Origin: Phocoena phocoena
Taxonomy: Eukaryota; Chordata; Mammalia; Artiodactyla; Phocoenidae
NCBI RefSeq assembly: GCF_963924675.1
Contig: NC_089220.1
Location: forward strand, 171,850,761 to 171,914,760
DNA length: 64,000 nt
Direction of reading: 5' to 3'
Both the position numbers and the translations under genes were made by a program. The notes beneath the pieces are model-generated. The model had not been told where the DNA came from. It ran no database searches and was given only the letters and a program-made list of their open reading frames with translations. Numbering within the stretch: position 1 is the first letter of the stretch; each line of letters opens with the position of its first letter. Below are positions 11,559-20,882 of the stretch, piece by piece.

Positions 11559-11746
11559 TCCACACCTCCACATCCCCATCAGACCCAGTGCTCTCTTTCT
11601 ATAATAAATATTTTTAAATATTTTCTTTATTGTCCTGCTATGAAATTGACAGTGAATATATATTTGTATAAATAAGTTCAGAAAAATCAATTCATTGTCA
11701 TTATAAAATAAAGAAGAAATAAAAGGAATGTAAATTAGGATAAAAT
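11559..11746. other. MIR edge and AT-rich DNA
   Basis: The end of the MIR (to about 11600) is followed by AT-rich sequence with no gene. Confidence 0.45.
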
Positions 11747-11756
11747 AATACATAAA

Positions 11757-12093
11757 TATTTACAATTGTTATATCTTCTTCTTGGATTGATCCCTTGATC
11801 ATTATGTTGTGTCCTTCTTTGTCTCTTGTAATAGTCTTTACTTTAAAGTATATTTTGTCTGGTATGAGAATTGCTACTCCAGCTTTCTTCTGATTTCCAT
11901 TTGCATGGAATATCTTTTTCAATCCCCTCACTTTCAGTCTGTATGTGTCCCTAGGTATGAAGTGGGTCTCTTGTAGACAGCATATACGTGGGTCTTGTTT
12001 TTGTATCCATTCAGCCAGACTATGTCTTTTGGTTGGAGCCTTTAATCCATTTACATTTAAGGTAATTATTGATATGTATGTTCCTATTACCAT
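11757..12093 (-). pseudogene. L1 ORF2 N-terminal endonuclease fragment (inverted part)
   Basis: This is the start of ORF2 on the minus strand. The start codon is at 12093 with MVIGTYIS, followed by LNVNGLKAP, LQETHFIP and VAILIPDKI, all typical of the APE-like endonuclease N-terminus. It is cut at about codon 105 by the left end of the element. The open frame runs on into flanking sequence to 11701, which is fortuitous. Confidence 0.85.
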
Positions 12094-12149
12094 TTATTTA
12101 ACTGTTCGGTTTGTTATTATAGGTCTTTTCCTTCTATTGTGTTTCTTGC

Positions 12150-12563
12150 CTAGAAAAGTTCCTTTAGCATTTGTGGTAAAGGTAGTTTGCTGGTGCTGAA
12201 TTCTCTTAGCTTTTGCTTGTCTGTAAAGGTTTTGATTTCTTTGTCAAATCTGAATGAGATCCTTGCTGGGTAGAGTAATCTTGGTTGTAGGTTTTTCCAT
12301 TTCATCACTTTAAATATGTCCTGCCACTGCCTTCTGGCCTGCAGAGTTTCTGCTGAAAGATCAGCTGTTAACGTTATGGGGATTCCCTTGTATGTTACTT
12401 GTTGTTTTTCCCTTGCTGCTTTTAATATTTTTCCTTTGTATTTAACTTTTGAGAGTTTGATTAATATGTGTCCTGGCATTTTTCTCCTTGGATTTATCCT
12501 GTATGGGACTCTCTGCACCTCCTGGACTTGATTGACTATTTCTTTTCCTATGTTAGGGATGTT
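12150..12563 (-). pseudogene. L1 ORF1 C-terminal fragment (inverted part)
   Basis: The C-terminal half of ORF1p is in a single open frame ending with a stop at 12150-12152. Visible blocks are YRINPRRKMPGHILIKLSKV, GIPITLTADLSAETLQARR and FDKEIKTFTDKQKLREF. It is truncated at the inversion junction near 12563. The open frame continues to 12602 only by running into the oppositely oriented RT segment, so its first residues are chimeric. Confidence 0.85.
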
Positions 12564-12565
12564 TA

Positions 12566-14923
12566 TGATCATCTCAATAGATGCAGAAAAAGCTTTTGAC
12601 AAAATTCAACGTCCATTTATGATAAAAACCCTCCAGAAAGTAGGTATAGAGGGAACTTACCTCACCATAATAAAGGCCATATATGACAACCCCACAGCCA
12701 ACATCATTCTCAATGGTGAAAAACTAAAACCATTTCCTCTAAGATCAGGAACAAGACAAGGTTGTCCACTCTCACCACTATTATTCAACATAGTTTTGGA
12801 AGTTTTAGCTACAGCAATCAGAGAAGAAAAATAAAAGGAATCCAAATTGGAAAAGAAGAAGTAAAGCTGTCACTGTTTGCAGATGACATGGTACTCTACA
12901 TAGAGGATCCTAAAGATGCTAGCAGAAAACTACTAGAGCTAATCAATGCATTTGGTAAAGTAGCAGGATACAAAATTAATGCACAGAAATCTCTTGCATT
13001 CCTATACACTAATGATGAAAAATCTGAAAGAGAAATTATGGAAACACTGCCATTTACCATTGCAACAAAAAGAATAAAATATCTAGGAATAAACCTACCT
13101 AAGGAGACAAAAGACCTGTATGCAGAAAACTATAAGACACTAATGAAAGAATTTAAAGATGATGCAAACAGATGGAGAGATATACCATGTTCTTGGATTG
13201 GAAGAATCAACATTGTGAAAATGACTATACTACCCAACCAACACAATCTACAGATTCAGTGCAATCCCTATCAAACTACCACTGGCATTTTTCACAGAAC
13301 TAGAACAAAAAATTTCACAATATGTATGGAAACATAAAAGACCCTGAATACCCAAAGCAATCTTGAGAAAGAAAAATGGAGCTGGAGGCATCAGGCTCCC
13401 TGATTTCAGACTATACTACAAAGCTACAGTAATCAAGAAAGTATGGTACTGGCACAAACACAGAAATATAGATCAATGGAACACGATAGAAAGCCCTGAG
13501 ATAAACCCATGCACACATGGTCACCTTATTTTTGATAAAGGAGGCAAGAATATACACTGGAGAAAAGACAGCCTCTTCAATAAGTGGTGATAGGAAAACT
13601 GCACAGCTACATGTAAAAGAATGAAATTAGAACACTCCTTAACACCATACAAAACATAAACTCAAGGTGTATTAAAGACCTAAATGTAAGGCCAGACACT
13701 ATAAAAGCCTCAGAGGAAAACGTAGGCAGAACACTCCATGGCATAAATCACAGCAAGATCCTTTTGACCCACCTCCTAGAAAAATGGAAATAAAAACAAA
13801 GATAAACAAATGGGACCTAATGAAACTTAAAAGCTTTTTTTTTAAGCCTGCAGAACACACTTATTAATGATAAATACAACAATTTTCTTGGGGGAAAACA
13901 AGGCTGGAAAAAATATGTAATGCTGAACAAAAAAGCACTATATATATTTTTTAAAATAATGATCATTTATTGAGCGCTTGTCATGTGCCATGCTGTTTTG
14001 TTTTCAGTTTTTGAATTTTATTTTATTTTTTTATACAGCAAGTTCTTATTAGTTATCCGTTTTATACACATCAGTGTATATATGTCAATCCCGGTCTCCC
14101 AGTTCATCACACCACCACCACCCCCTGCCACTTTCCCCCCTTGGTGTCCTTGAAACTTAAAAGCTTTTGCACAGCAAAGGAAAACATAAACAAGATGAAA
14201 AGACAGCCCTCAGAATGGGAGGACATATTTGCAAATGAAGAAACTGACAAAGGATTAATCTCCAAAATTTATAAGCAGCTCATGCAGCTCAATATCAAAG
14301 AAACAAACAACCCAATCCGAACATGGGCAGAAGACCTAAATAGACGTTTCTCCAAAGAAGATATACAGACTGCCAGCAAACACATGAATGGATGCTCAAC
14401 ATCACTAGAGAAATGCAAATCAAAACTACAATGAGGTATCACCTCATACCAGTCAGAATGGCCATCACCAAAAAATCTACAAACGATAAATGCTGGAGAG
14501 TGTGTGGAGAAAAGGGAACCATCTTGCACTGCTGGTGAGAATGTAAACTGATACCGCCACTATGGAGAACAGTATGGAGGTTCCTTAAAAAACTAAAAAT
14601 AGAACTACCATACGACCCAGCAATCCCAATACTGGGCATATACCCTGAGAAATTCATAATTCAAAGAGTCATGTACCACAATGTTCATTGCAGCTCTATT
14701 TACAGTAGCCAGGACATGGAAGCAACCTAAGTGTCCATCGAGAGATGAATGGATAAAGAAGATAGGGCACATATATACAATGGAATATTACTCAACCATA
14801 AAAAGAAACAAAATTGAGTTATCTGTAGTGAGGTGGATAGACCTATAGTCTGTCATACAGAGTGAAGTAAGTCAGAAAGAGAAAACTTAATACCGTATGC
14901 TAACACATATATATGGAATCTAA
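12566..14923 (+). pseudogene. L1 ORF2 RT to C-terminus, interrupted
   Basis: The RT domain begins at [13 protein letters not shown] (from about 12570), with [15 protein letters not shown] near 12750 and an intact FADD box at about 12880-12890. A frameshift near 12830-12840 separates two frames. The thumb and middle region continue to 13590. The C-terminal segment (14141-14920) follows after the insertion at 13839-14150. The expected stop falls at 14921-14923. Stops and frameshifts make it non-functional. The open frame at 12532-12834 begins in inverted ORF1 sequence and is a junction artefact. Confidence 0.85.
13839..14150 (-). mobile_element. 312-bp retroposon with apparent 3' transduction, inside L1
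   Basis: This insertion in the L1 ORF2 has a perfect 18-bp TSD, TGAAACTTAAAAGCTTTT, at 13821-13838 and 14151-14168. Read on the minus strand, it starts near 14150 with an A- and G-rich segment. It then has the same body and AATAAAATTCAAAA-type end as the retroposon at 10728-10835, reaching that end at about 14008. About 160 bp of unrelated sequence follows (13844-14007), including a MIR-like ATGATCATTTATTGAGCGCT segment as read on plus, and then a short terminal T-run on plus (A-tail on minus). The simplest reading is readthrough past the normal 3' end into flanking DNA. Confidence 0.8.
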
Positions 14924-15281
14924 AAAAAAAATGGTTCTGAAGAACCTAGTGGCAGGACAGGAATAAAGATACAGATGTAAAGAATGGACTTGAGGACACG
15001 GGGAGGGGGAAGGGTAAGCTGGGACGAAATGAGAGAGTGGTATGTACATATATACACTACCAAATGTAAAATAGATAGCTAGTGGGAAGCAGCTACATAA
15101 CACAGGGAGGTCAGCTTGGTGCTTTGTGACCACCTAGAGGGGTGGAATAGGGTGGGGAGGGAGACACAAGTGGGAGGAGATATGGAGATATATGTATATG
15201 TATAGCTGATTCACTTTGTTATAAAGCAGAAACTAATACACCATTGTAAAGCAATTTTACTCCAATAAATATGTTAAAAAA

Positions 15282-15311
15282 TAATAATAAATCAGAATCT
15301 AAAACTAAAAA
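15282..15311 (+). other. Extra tail segment after L1 poly(A)
   Basis: After the L1 3' end and a 6-A run (15276-15281) come about 25 bp containing AATAAA (15286-15291), then a second A-run and the candidate TSD copy at 15312. This could be a short readthrough tail or a degenerate A-rich tail. The evidence is weak. Confidence 0.35.
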
Positions 15312-15583
15312 AATACATAAATAAATGCTCAAGTATGGCTACAGCAGAGACATGGTGATACAGACACTTGCCTCCATGCACAGACTCTCTATGACTGTGA
15401 AAACCATTAGTACATAAGGAGAGAGGCAACAGATACCGGGGCTCAAACATTGCAAGTGGTGCTACCATTTATTCTTGGCAACATTCCAAATAAAACAATA
15501 TGCAGTCTTCTCTCAGTTAATATGGTAGCTGAACTCTTGGAAAAGTCAATTTAAAATATGTAAAGAATCTTAAAAAAAAAAAA

Positions 15584-15690
15584 ACAGAGTGGTTACATGT
15601 ATACTTATAACCGATTCACTTTGCTGTACACCTGAAATTAACACAACATTGTAAATCAACTATACTCCAATAAAGAAATTTTTTTAATGT
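15584..15690 (+). mobile_element. L1 3' terminal fragment
   Basis: This is the last 100 bp of an L1 3' UTR: GAGTGGTTACATGTATACTT, then ACCTGAAATTAACACAACAT, then TACTCCAATAAAGAAATTTT. It is strongly 5'-truncated. I found no clear TSD. Confidence 0.75.
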
Positions 15691-17452
15691 GTAAAAATAC
15701 TGGGCACAGAATACTTTATTCTACAGAACAAGCTCCCACCCACTAAATGCCAGAACTACTTGCTGTCATTCAACAAACCCACAAATTTCCAAAATACCAC
15801 ACAGAGCACCACTGCCCAAGGACCCCACCTCCTTACTGGTCCTCAGTAAAGAGCTATGAAACTCCAAGGAGAAAACTGCAATTCGACCTTGCCCAGTCTG
15901 GGGTTTGGAAGTCAGCAAAGGCTTCCCAATGAAGGCAAAATGTGAGCTGGGACTTGTCAACTGTGGACTTCTCCATACTAAGTCCCTGGGAGCACTTTTC
16001 CAAAGAAAGACTGCAGGAAAAGGCTCAGACAGACCTTCTCTACACCCAACCCCGTGGATCAGAACTAGAATAGTGTACTAGGCTCCAGGCTATTGTCAAA
16101 CTCGTGTGGAGAAAATGTAATTATTGACTTGAATAAATTTCATTGACCTCAACAGGAACTAGGGAAGTCAAATTCTTACACCAGACCTCTACCAGGTTTT
16201 TAGCAAGTTATTCCATATACACCAGGTGTGGTTTTTTTAAAGTCTCCTTATAATACCATTCAGTGATATAGTTGATCAGTAACATTTTGAGCTCCAAGCA
16301 TATTAGGCTACAGATTTAAAAGAGGAAATATGACTGATGATCTACGTGAACTGTGGTTTTTCACTATGAGCTGGATTCTGTCTCTCTCATATTTCTGGAA
16401 CACAATTTCATTTGTCTAATACCTTGGCATATCTTAATCATGACGCTATGCTTAATCAATGTCTCTGTTTGATCTGAAATCTCGTCTACTGTATTGAATC
16501 AACATAGCCCTGCATTTGTGCCTGCATGTGTTGGAGATGCTGTTCAAGCATCTGTCCAAATTAGCACACTTAGCTTCATTTCCTTCTTGGGGGAATCTTA
16601 TAATTTTTCTTATTGTAGAGTTTTTAAGAGGCCCTAATTGTTTATATTTTTTGTTGTGAACGACTCCCTTGGAGCTGTTAACAAATGACTCATAATAAGT
16701 TGGACTAGATGATCTGTAAAATTTCCTTCCCATTCCAACACTCTATGAGTTTATAAGTGGTACATTAATTTCCCTAATTTCTAGAGAACTCCAGTATCAC
16801 AGGCAGATACGGAAAACATAAAGTGGTTCTTGGTGAACCAGCACATACTTGCATAATTTGAATATAAGGTGCACTGAGAAGCATTAAAGGGACAAAGGGA
16901 CTGCTCCAGTGCTGAGGTTATTAGACTTGGGTGGTGTTTGCAAAGATTTCACAGAGTAGGATTATCTTTTAAAAGTTTAGAGCAGGAAGAATACCATGTA
17001 TTGACAAAGAGGCTTAAGGAAGTTCTACCGAGAAAGTGGAATAATTGAAAAGAGGGAAAGACAGCACAAAACAAAGATGTGTGAGAGGTGAAGTTACAGA
17101 GTTCTGTGGTGGCCATTGGCAACTAAACTCCAAAAGTAATGTGTTTTGGTCCAGGTAATTTTAAATGTAGAAAAAAACTAAAACACTTCAGATTGTTGGC
17201 AAGGACCCCAAAATGGACCAGTTGCCACTAGACCCATCAAAGAGCATACAGCTGTCACCTTCAGAGGATCTGGCCACTGCACTGTTACAAGAGGATGCTG
17301 ATGATGGGGGAGAGGGACCACTGTTCACAATGTCGCCATTTTCAATTTTCATGAAACATACATACTGAGCTGGGTTACTCTGATTTTTGTTCTTGTTACT
17401 GGAAAAAAGAACTAGTTTTACCTTTTTTGTCTTAATACATATATAAACTGCA
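15691..17452. other. Unique DNA, no gene seen
   Basis: This 1.8-kb stretch has balanced composition. Frames at 15747-15960 and 16452-16733 (up to 93 codons) lack any recognisable motif. I see no transposon that I can name and no regulatory signature. Confidence 0.5.
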
Positions 17453-17470
17453 ACATATATATATATATAC

Positions 17471-17508
<38 letters not shown>

Positions 17509-17509
17509 C
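17453..17509. repeat. (AT)n microsatellite
   Basis: This is a run of alternating A and T with two ATAC interruptions near 17470-17480. It is likely length-polymorphic. Confidence 0.95.
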
Positions 17510-17970
17510 CGGTTTCATAGAACTATCTACCCTCATTCCTGAGATGTTCATTTTTACCAGATCTTTCATTCCAAAGCAAATGAATAATGAAAATTCACAT
17601 CTGCTCTTTTAATTAGGGTATTCCTCTCTAGTCCATTTTGCCAGTTTTCACTGGATTTCTATATTGTCTTCATTTCTAGTGGCATTTCCAATTTCCTTTT
17701 TCCTATGTACATCTTCTGTCCTGTATATTTCTCTCTGAGAGTTCCTTAAATGAACATGGGCTCAATCTGTTTCTTACTTTGTCACTCACCTAAAACAGTC
17801 TCCTTTTCCACCCCATTATTCTTACAAGCATTCAGTGTGGGGAGGTTTGTAGTGTTGCTGATCCCACTGGCTATTTCAGGATCGGTCACACCTCTTCTCC
17901 ATTCTTCTGTGTCACACTACTTTGCTCATGGATTTTTCATCTCATTTGGGTTTATTTTGTTGATTCCTTT
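17510..17970. other. Unique DNA, no gene seen
   Basis: Nothing is recognised. The 204-codon frame that starts at 17750 runs into the SINE at 17984-18186 and the CA repeat, so it is not evidence of a gene. Confidence 0.5.
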
Positions 17971-17983
17971 TCAAGACCTTTTT

Positions 17984-18186
17984 TTTTTTTTTATGCGGTA
18001 CGCGGGCCTCTCACTGTTGTGGCCTCTCCCGTTGCGGAGCACAGGCTCCGGATGCGCAGGCTCAGCGGCCATGGCTCACGGGCCCAGCCGCTCCGCGGCA
18101 CGTGGGATCTTCCCGGACCGGGGCACAAACCCGTGTCCCCTGCATCGGCAGGCAGACTCTCAACCACTGTGCCACCAGGGAAGCCC
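17984..18186 (-). mobile_element. CHR SINE, full-length, minus strand
   Basis: Read on plus: a T-run (17984-17992), the reversed GCGGTACGCGGGCC end, then the reversed start CCACCAGGGAAGCC at 18172-18185. The 13-bp TSD TCAAGACCTTTTT is perfect (17971-17983; 18187-18199). Frames across it are SINE shadows. Confidence 0.93.
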
Positions 18187-18225
18187 TCAAGACCTTTTTG
18201 CTGTTATCCTTCCACCCTCACAAAT

Positions 18226-18227
<2 letters not shown>

Positions 18228-18275
<48 letters not shown>

Positions 18276-18291
18276 ACACATACAGAGCCAC
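18228..18291. repeat. (CA)n microsatellite
   Basis: This is a run of CA dinucleotides of about 21 pure units with a GACACACACATACA end. It starts close to the 3' side of the SINE TSD. It is likely polymorphic. Confidence 0.95.
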
Positions 18292-19144
18292 CACCACCTC
18301 TGTGTTCCCCTTTGCCATGCCCTTTGTCACTCAGCATATTTGCATCCTAGCATCAAATACGTAAGTCCTCCATGCTCACTGCAATTCTCTAACTTTCTTC
18401 TCTCCTCCTGCCCTCTAATCCAAACCCATGCCATTTTACATGTATCCATTCTCACCTCCTTCTCCTGTCAGGAAAATGTTTCAGTAATGTTCATGAGAAC
18501 AGACTGTTTATTTACCACTTCAGTGAAAACAAAACCCCCCAAACCACAGTTGAAATCTGAAGACCCAGAATCGACTAGAAACTACTTCTTCATTTAACAA
18601 ATGTGTGTTGAGTATAGCACTGAACTAACTCCATCTTTGAGGAAAAAACAACTATCAGATTTGACACCTAGCCTCAAGGAACTCTTGCTTCTTTGGAAAT
18701 CATAAAATCACAAACTAAATGTGATTGCTCCAATGTGTCTGAAATGGGGAAGGGGGGCTTTACCAGCTGAGAGGTCTAAGATTTCTGTCTAATTTGTCCT
18801 TTGAATGTTAAAATAGGGCAGAGGGGACTTCTCTGGGCAACTGAGAATTTTCATTAAAGATGCAAACGTATTATGGATCCCTACATGAAGCTGCTGCAGA
18901 CTGAAAAGGAAGGAAATAAAATATATCCAAGTAGGATGCTATGGAGAGAGAATGTAGCTTCTAGAAAAAAAAACCCAAAAACCAAAAAACTAGAACCCAA
19001 AGTATACCGGAGAGCTGTAGAAGAGAGAGCAACATACCCAGAATGTACTGACTTAGGACAAAATAGAAGGCTCAGGAATTGCAGGTGAAGAGGCTTTGAA
19101 TAACCCTTTTTGGTGAAATCAGAGCAGCTGGGCAAACTTCCTTG
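18292..19144. other. Unique DNA with a possible old repeat trace
   Basis: There is no gene. The part around 18590-18700 (AACAAATGTGTGTTGAGTAT, then CCTAGCCTCAAGGAACTC) resembles an ancient mammalian repeat at low similarity. The remainder is unassigned. Confidence 0.4.
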
Positions 19145-19430
19145 ACCATGGTACATGTACACAATAGAATATTATTCAGCCATAAAAAAAGAATGAGATC
19201 TTGTCCTTTGCAACAACATGAATGGACCTTGAGGGCATTATGCTAAGTGAAATAAGTCACACAGAGAAAGACAAATACCATACGATCTCTCTTACATGTG
19301 GAATCTAAAACGCAAAAACAAAATAAAACAGAACAAAAAGTCAGGCTCAAACATACAGAGAAGAGATTGGTAGCTGCCAGAGGCAGTGGGTGAGGGAAAT
19401 GGGTGGGAAAAAAAATTGTTGACATGTCCT
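19145..19430 (+). mobile_element. L1 3' fragment (ORF2 end and 3' UTR)
   Basis: The characteristic ORF2-end stretch is present: AATAGAATATTATTCAGCCA, then CTAAGTGAAATAAGTCA, then TTACATGTGGAATCTAAA, which holds the ORF2 stop region. Then comes 3' UTR with GAAGAGATTGGTAGCTGCCA. The 5'-truncated fragment is of an older type than the cetacean-specific ones. Confidence 0.75.
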
Positions 19431-20235
19431 TGACTCTTATGTTTGTATAGTAATAATTTTAACATATGTGATGTGAAAGATTATTCATGGGATAAAACTC
19501 CTCTGTGCTTCAGAAGAATTCTCAGTAGGACTCATTTGTTTGAACAGAGTTACTCTTCATACCTGACATGGAAACCAGGCAAAACTGAAAACCGGTGTAA
19601 AAAGGGAATTTCTAGCAAAACACAGAACAAATCTTACAAAGACTAAGTTTCCTCTTCCAGAATTCCCATAGCTCTGGATCTCTCCCACTTTTTTTTTTTT
19701 TTTTTCTGTTACTGAAAAATTTGCCTCAATACAGCATCAGCTATAAGATCTTTCAGGAAGATTCTCACAATTAGAAACAATTTGCGAGCAGAAGTACTAC
19801 TCTGTTTACAGTCTTCTACTGTAATTGAGAAAATAGAAAAAAATGGAATCAACAAACAGAATCTGTGATATCAAAAATTAGAACATCTCACTGAGATGAA
19901 AAGAAAAAAATACATTTAAAGATTTATGATTTGGAAGCAAACAGCATTTGATGTGTCCCTTCAAGAAAAAATAAGTAATGACCATAAAATACAAGATAAC
20001 ATACACAATGGTAATACAATAGTAAAAGGGAGGGGGAAAGTGCTTGTGAAGCAGGAAGAAATTAAAAGGAAGCAGGATGAAATACGGAAAGAATGTGACA
20101 TGAAGGACAAGCTTGAGTCACAGAGCCAGAATGCAGCAAAAACATTGAACTTTATGACTGAATCAATATCACACCTGAACTTATTATGACTTCAGAATAA
20201 GCTTTAATATCTGGTTGAGTTATTCATTCTTCAAT
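19431..20235. other. Unique DNA with a T-run
   Basis: No gene is seen. A pure T-run of about 17 bases at 19689-19705 could be the tail of a vanished insertion. The lysine- and glutamate-rich 87-codon frame at 19926-20189 is low in complexity and has no family match that I can name. Confidence 0.45.
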
Positions 20236-20415
20236 ATTCTTTTTTTAATTTATTTTTATCTTTTAAAATTAATTTTTATTGGAATATAGTTGCTTTACAA
20301 TGTTGTGTTAGTTTCTACTGCACAGTAAAATGAATCAGACATACATATACATATATCCCCTCCTTTTTGGATTTCCGTCCCATTCAGGTCACCACAGTGC
20401 ATTAAGTAGAGTTCT
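20236..20415 (-). mobile_element. L1 3' fragment, minus strand
   Basis: The reversed L1 3' end reads TTTTTATTGGAATATAGTTG, then GTTAGTTTCTACTGCACAGT, then ATATATCCCCTCCTTTTTGG and an AGGTCACCACAGTGCATTAA stretch. It is 5'-truncated, with an A/T-rich tail region at 20236-20275. Confidence 0.75.
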
Positions 20416-20755
20416 TTTTTTAAAACTTAAAAATATTTTTGTATTTTCTTCCTTTTGATAAAATGTTTTGAGATCTGACAAATAAAAACATTCCTGTAAT
20501 TTTATACATACAAAATATTATTATATTTGAAGAGAATTTATATTTTTACTTGCAACTTGGTATGTATTTCGATTTAAGCCTTATTTTTTTTTGTCCACTG
20601 ACTGAATTGTGTAACTTTTTTCATGTCGGTCTGACACATTTTAATTAAATATATTCCCCTGTACTGCAGTCTTTTACCTTTTATTTAGGACCCTAAAGCA
20701 AAACTCTCTTAAAGGTGAAACACTAAAGCTATTCATGTTAATGTCAGGATGACCT
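20416..20755. other. AT-rich unassigned DNA
   Basis: AT-rich sequence with no open frames of interest and no recognised repeat. Confidence 0.45.
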
Positions 20756-20882
20756 CATCATCTTTATAGTGCACTTTGTGTACTATAAAGATGCACAAAG
20801 TGAGCTATATAGTGCACAAAGTGTACTATAAAGATGATGTTTAGTTTATTAACTAATAAACTAAACTATAGTTTAGTTTATT
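20756..20882. repeat. Cluster of inverted repeats and a 28-bp perfect palindrome
   Basis: There are three overlapping structures. First, 25-bp arms at 20756-20780 and 20815-20839 pair fully apart from one G-T pair, with a 34-base spacer that contains further partial copies of the same words. Second, 12-bp perfect arms at 20840-20851 and 20854-20865 have a 2-base spacer. Third, a perfect 28-bp palindrome lies at 20855-20882, centred on CTATAG. The word TTTAGTTTATT or its complement occurs three times. It is not part of a family I recognise. Confidence 0.85.

Larger units (their letters stand above)
10888..11600 (-). repeat. MIR SINE, split by two later insertions
   Basis: This is a minus-strand MIR (ancient tRNA-derived SINE). 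The pieces are ACTATTATCTCTATTTGGCAG to AAGTAACTTCCCTC (about 10930-10994), then AGTAACTTCTCTC to AAGTGGCAGAGATCAATCTA (11252-11320), then AAAGCTCATGCTC. It is interrupted by an L1 3' fragment (10995-11251) and by a CHR SINE (11334-11545). The outer boundaries are approximate. Confidence 0.65.
11747..15323 (+). mobile_element. L1 with inverted 5' segment (twin-priming type)
   Basis: The left part (about 11753-12563) is L1 on the minus strand, holding the ORF2 N-terminus and ORF1 C-terminus. The right part (about 12565-15281) is L1 on the plus strand, from the RT domain to the 3' UTR. The orientation switches at about 12563-12565, which is the arrangement made by twin priming. About 1.5 kb of ORF2 between the two parts is absent. 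A candidate 12-bp TSD, AATACATAAATA, lies at 11747-11758 and 15312-15323; its left copy shares microhomology with L1. A 312-bp insertion interrupts the plus part (13839-14150). Confidence 0.8.

Noticed and set aside
17750..18597. Overlapping frames of up to 204 codons
   Set aside because: They cross a minus-strand CHR SINE and a CA repeat. Their histidine/threonine-rich ends come from the microsatellite.
19926..20189. 87-codon charged frame
   Set aside because: It is low-complexity Lys/Glu/Gln/Asn sequence without a motif, splice context or family resemblance.
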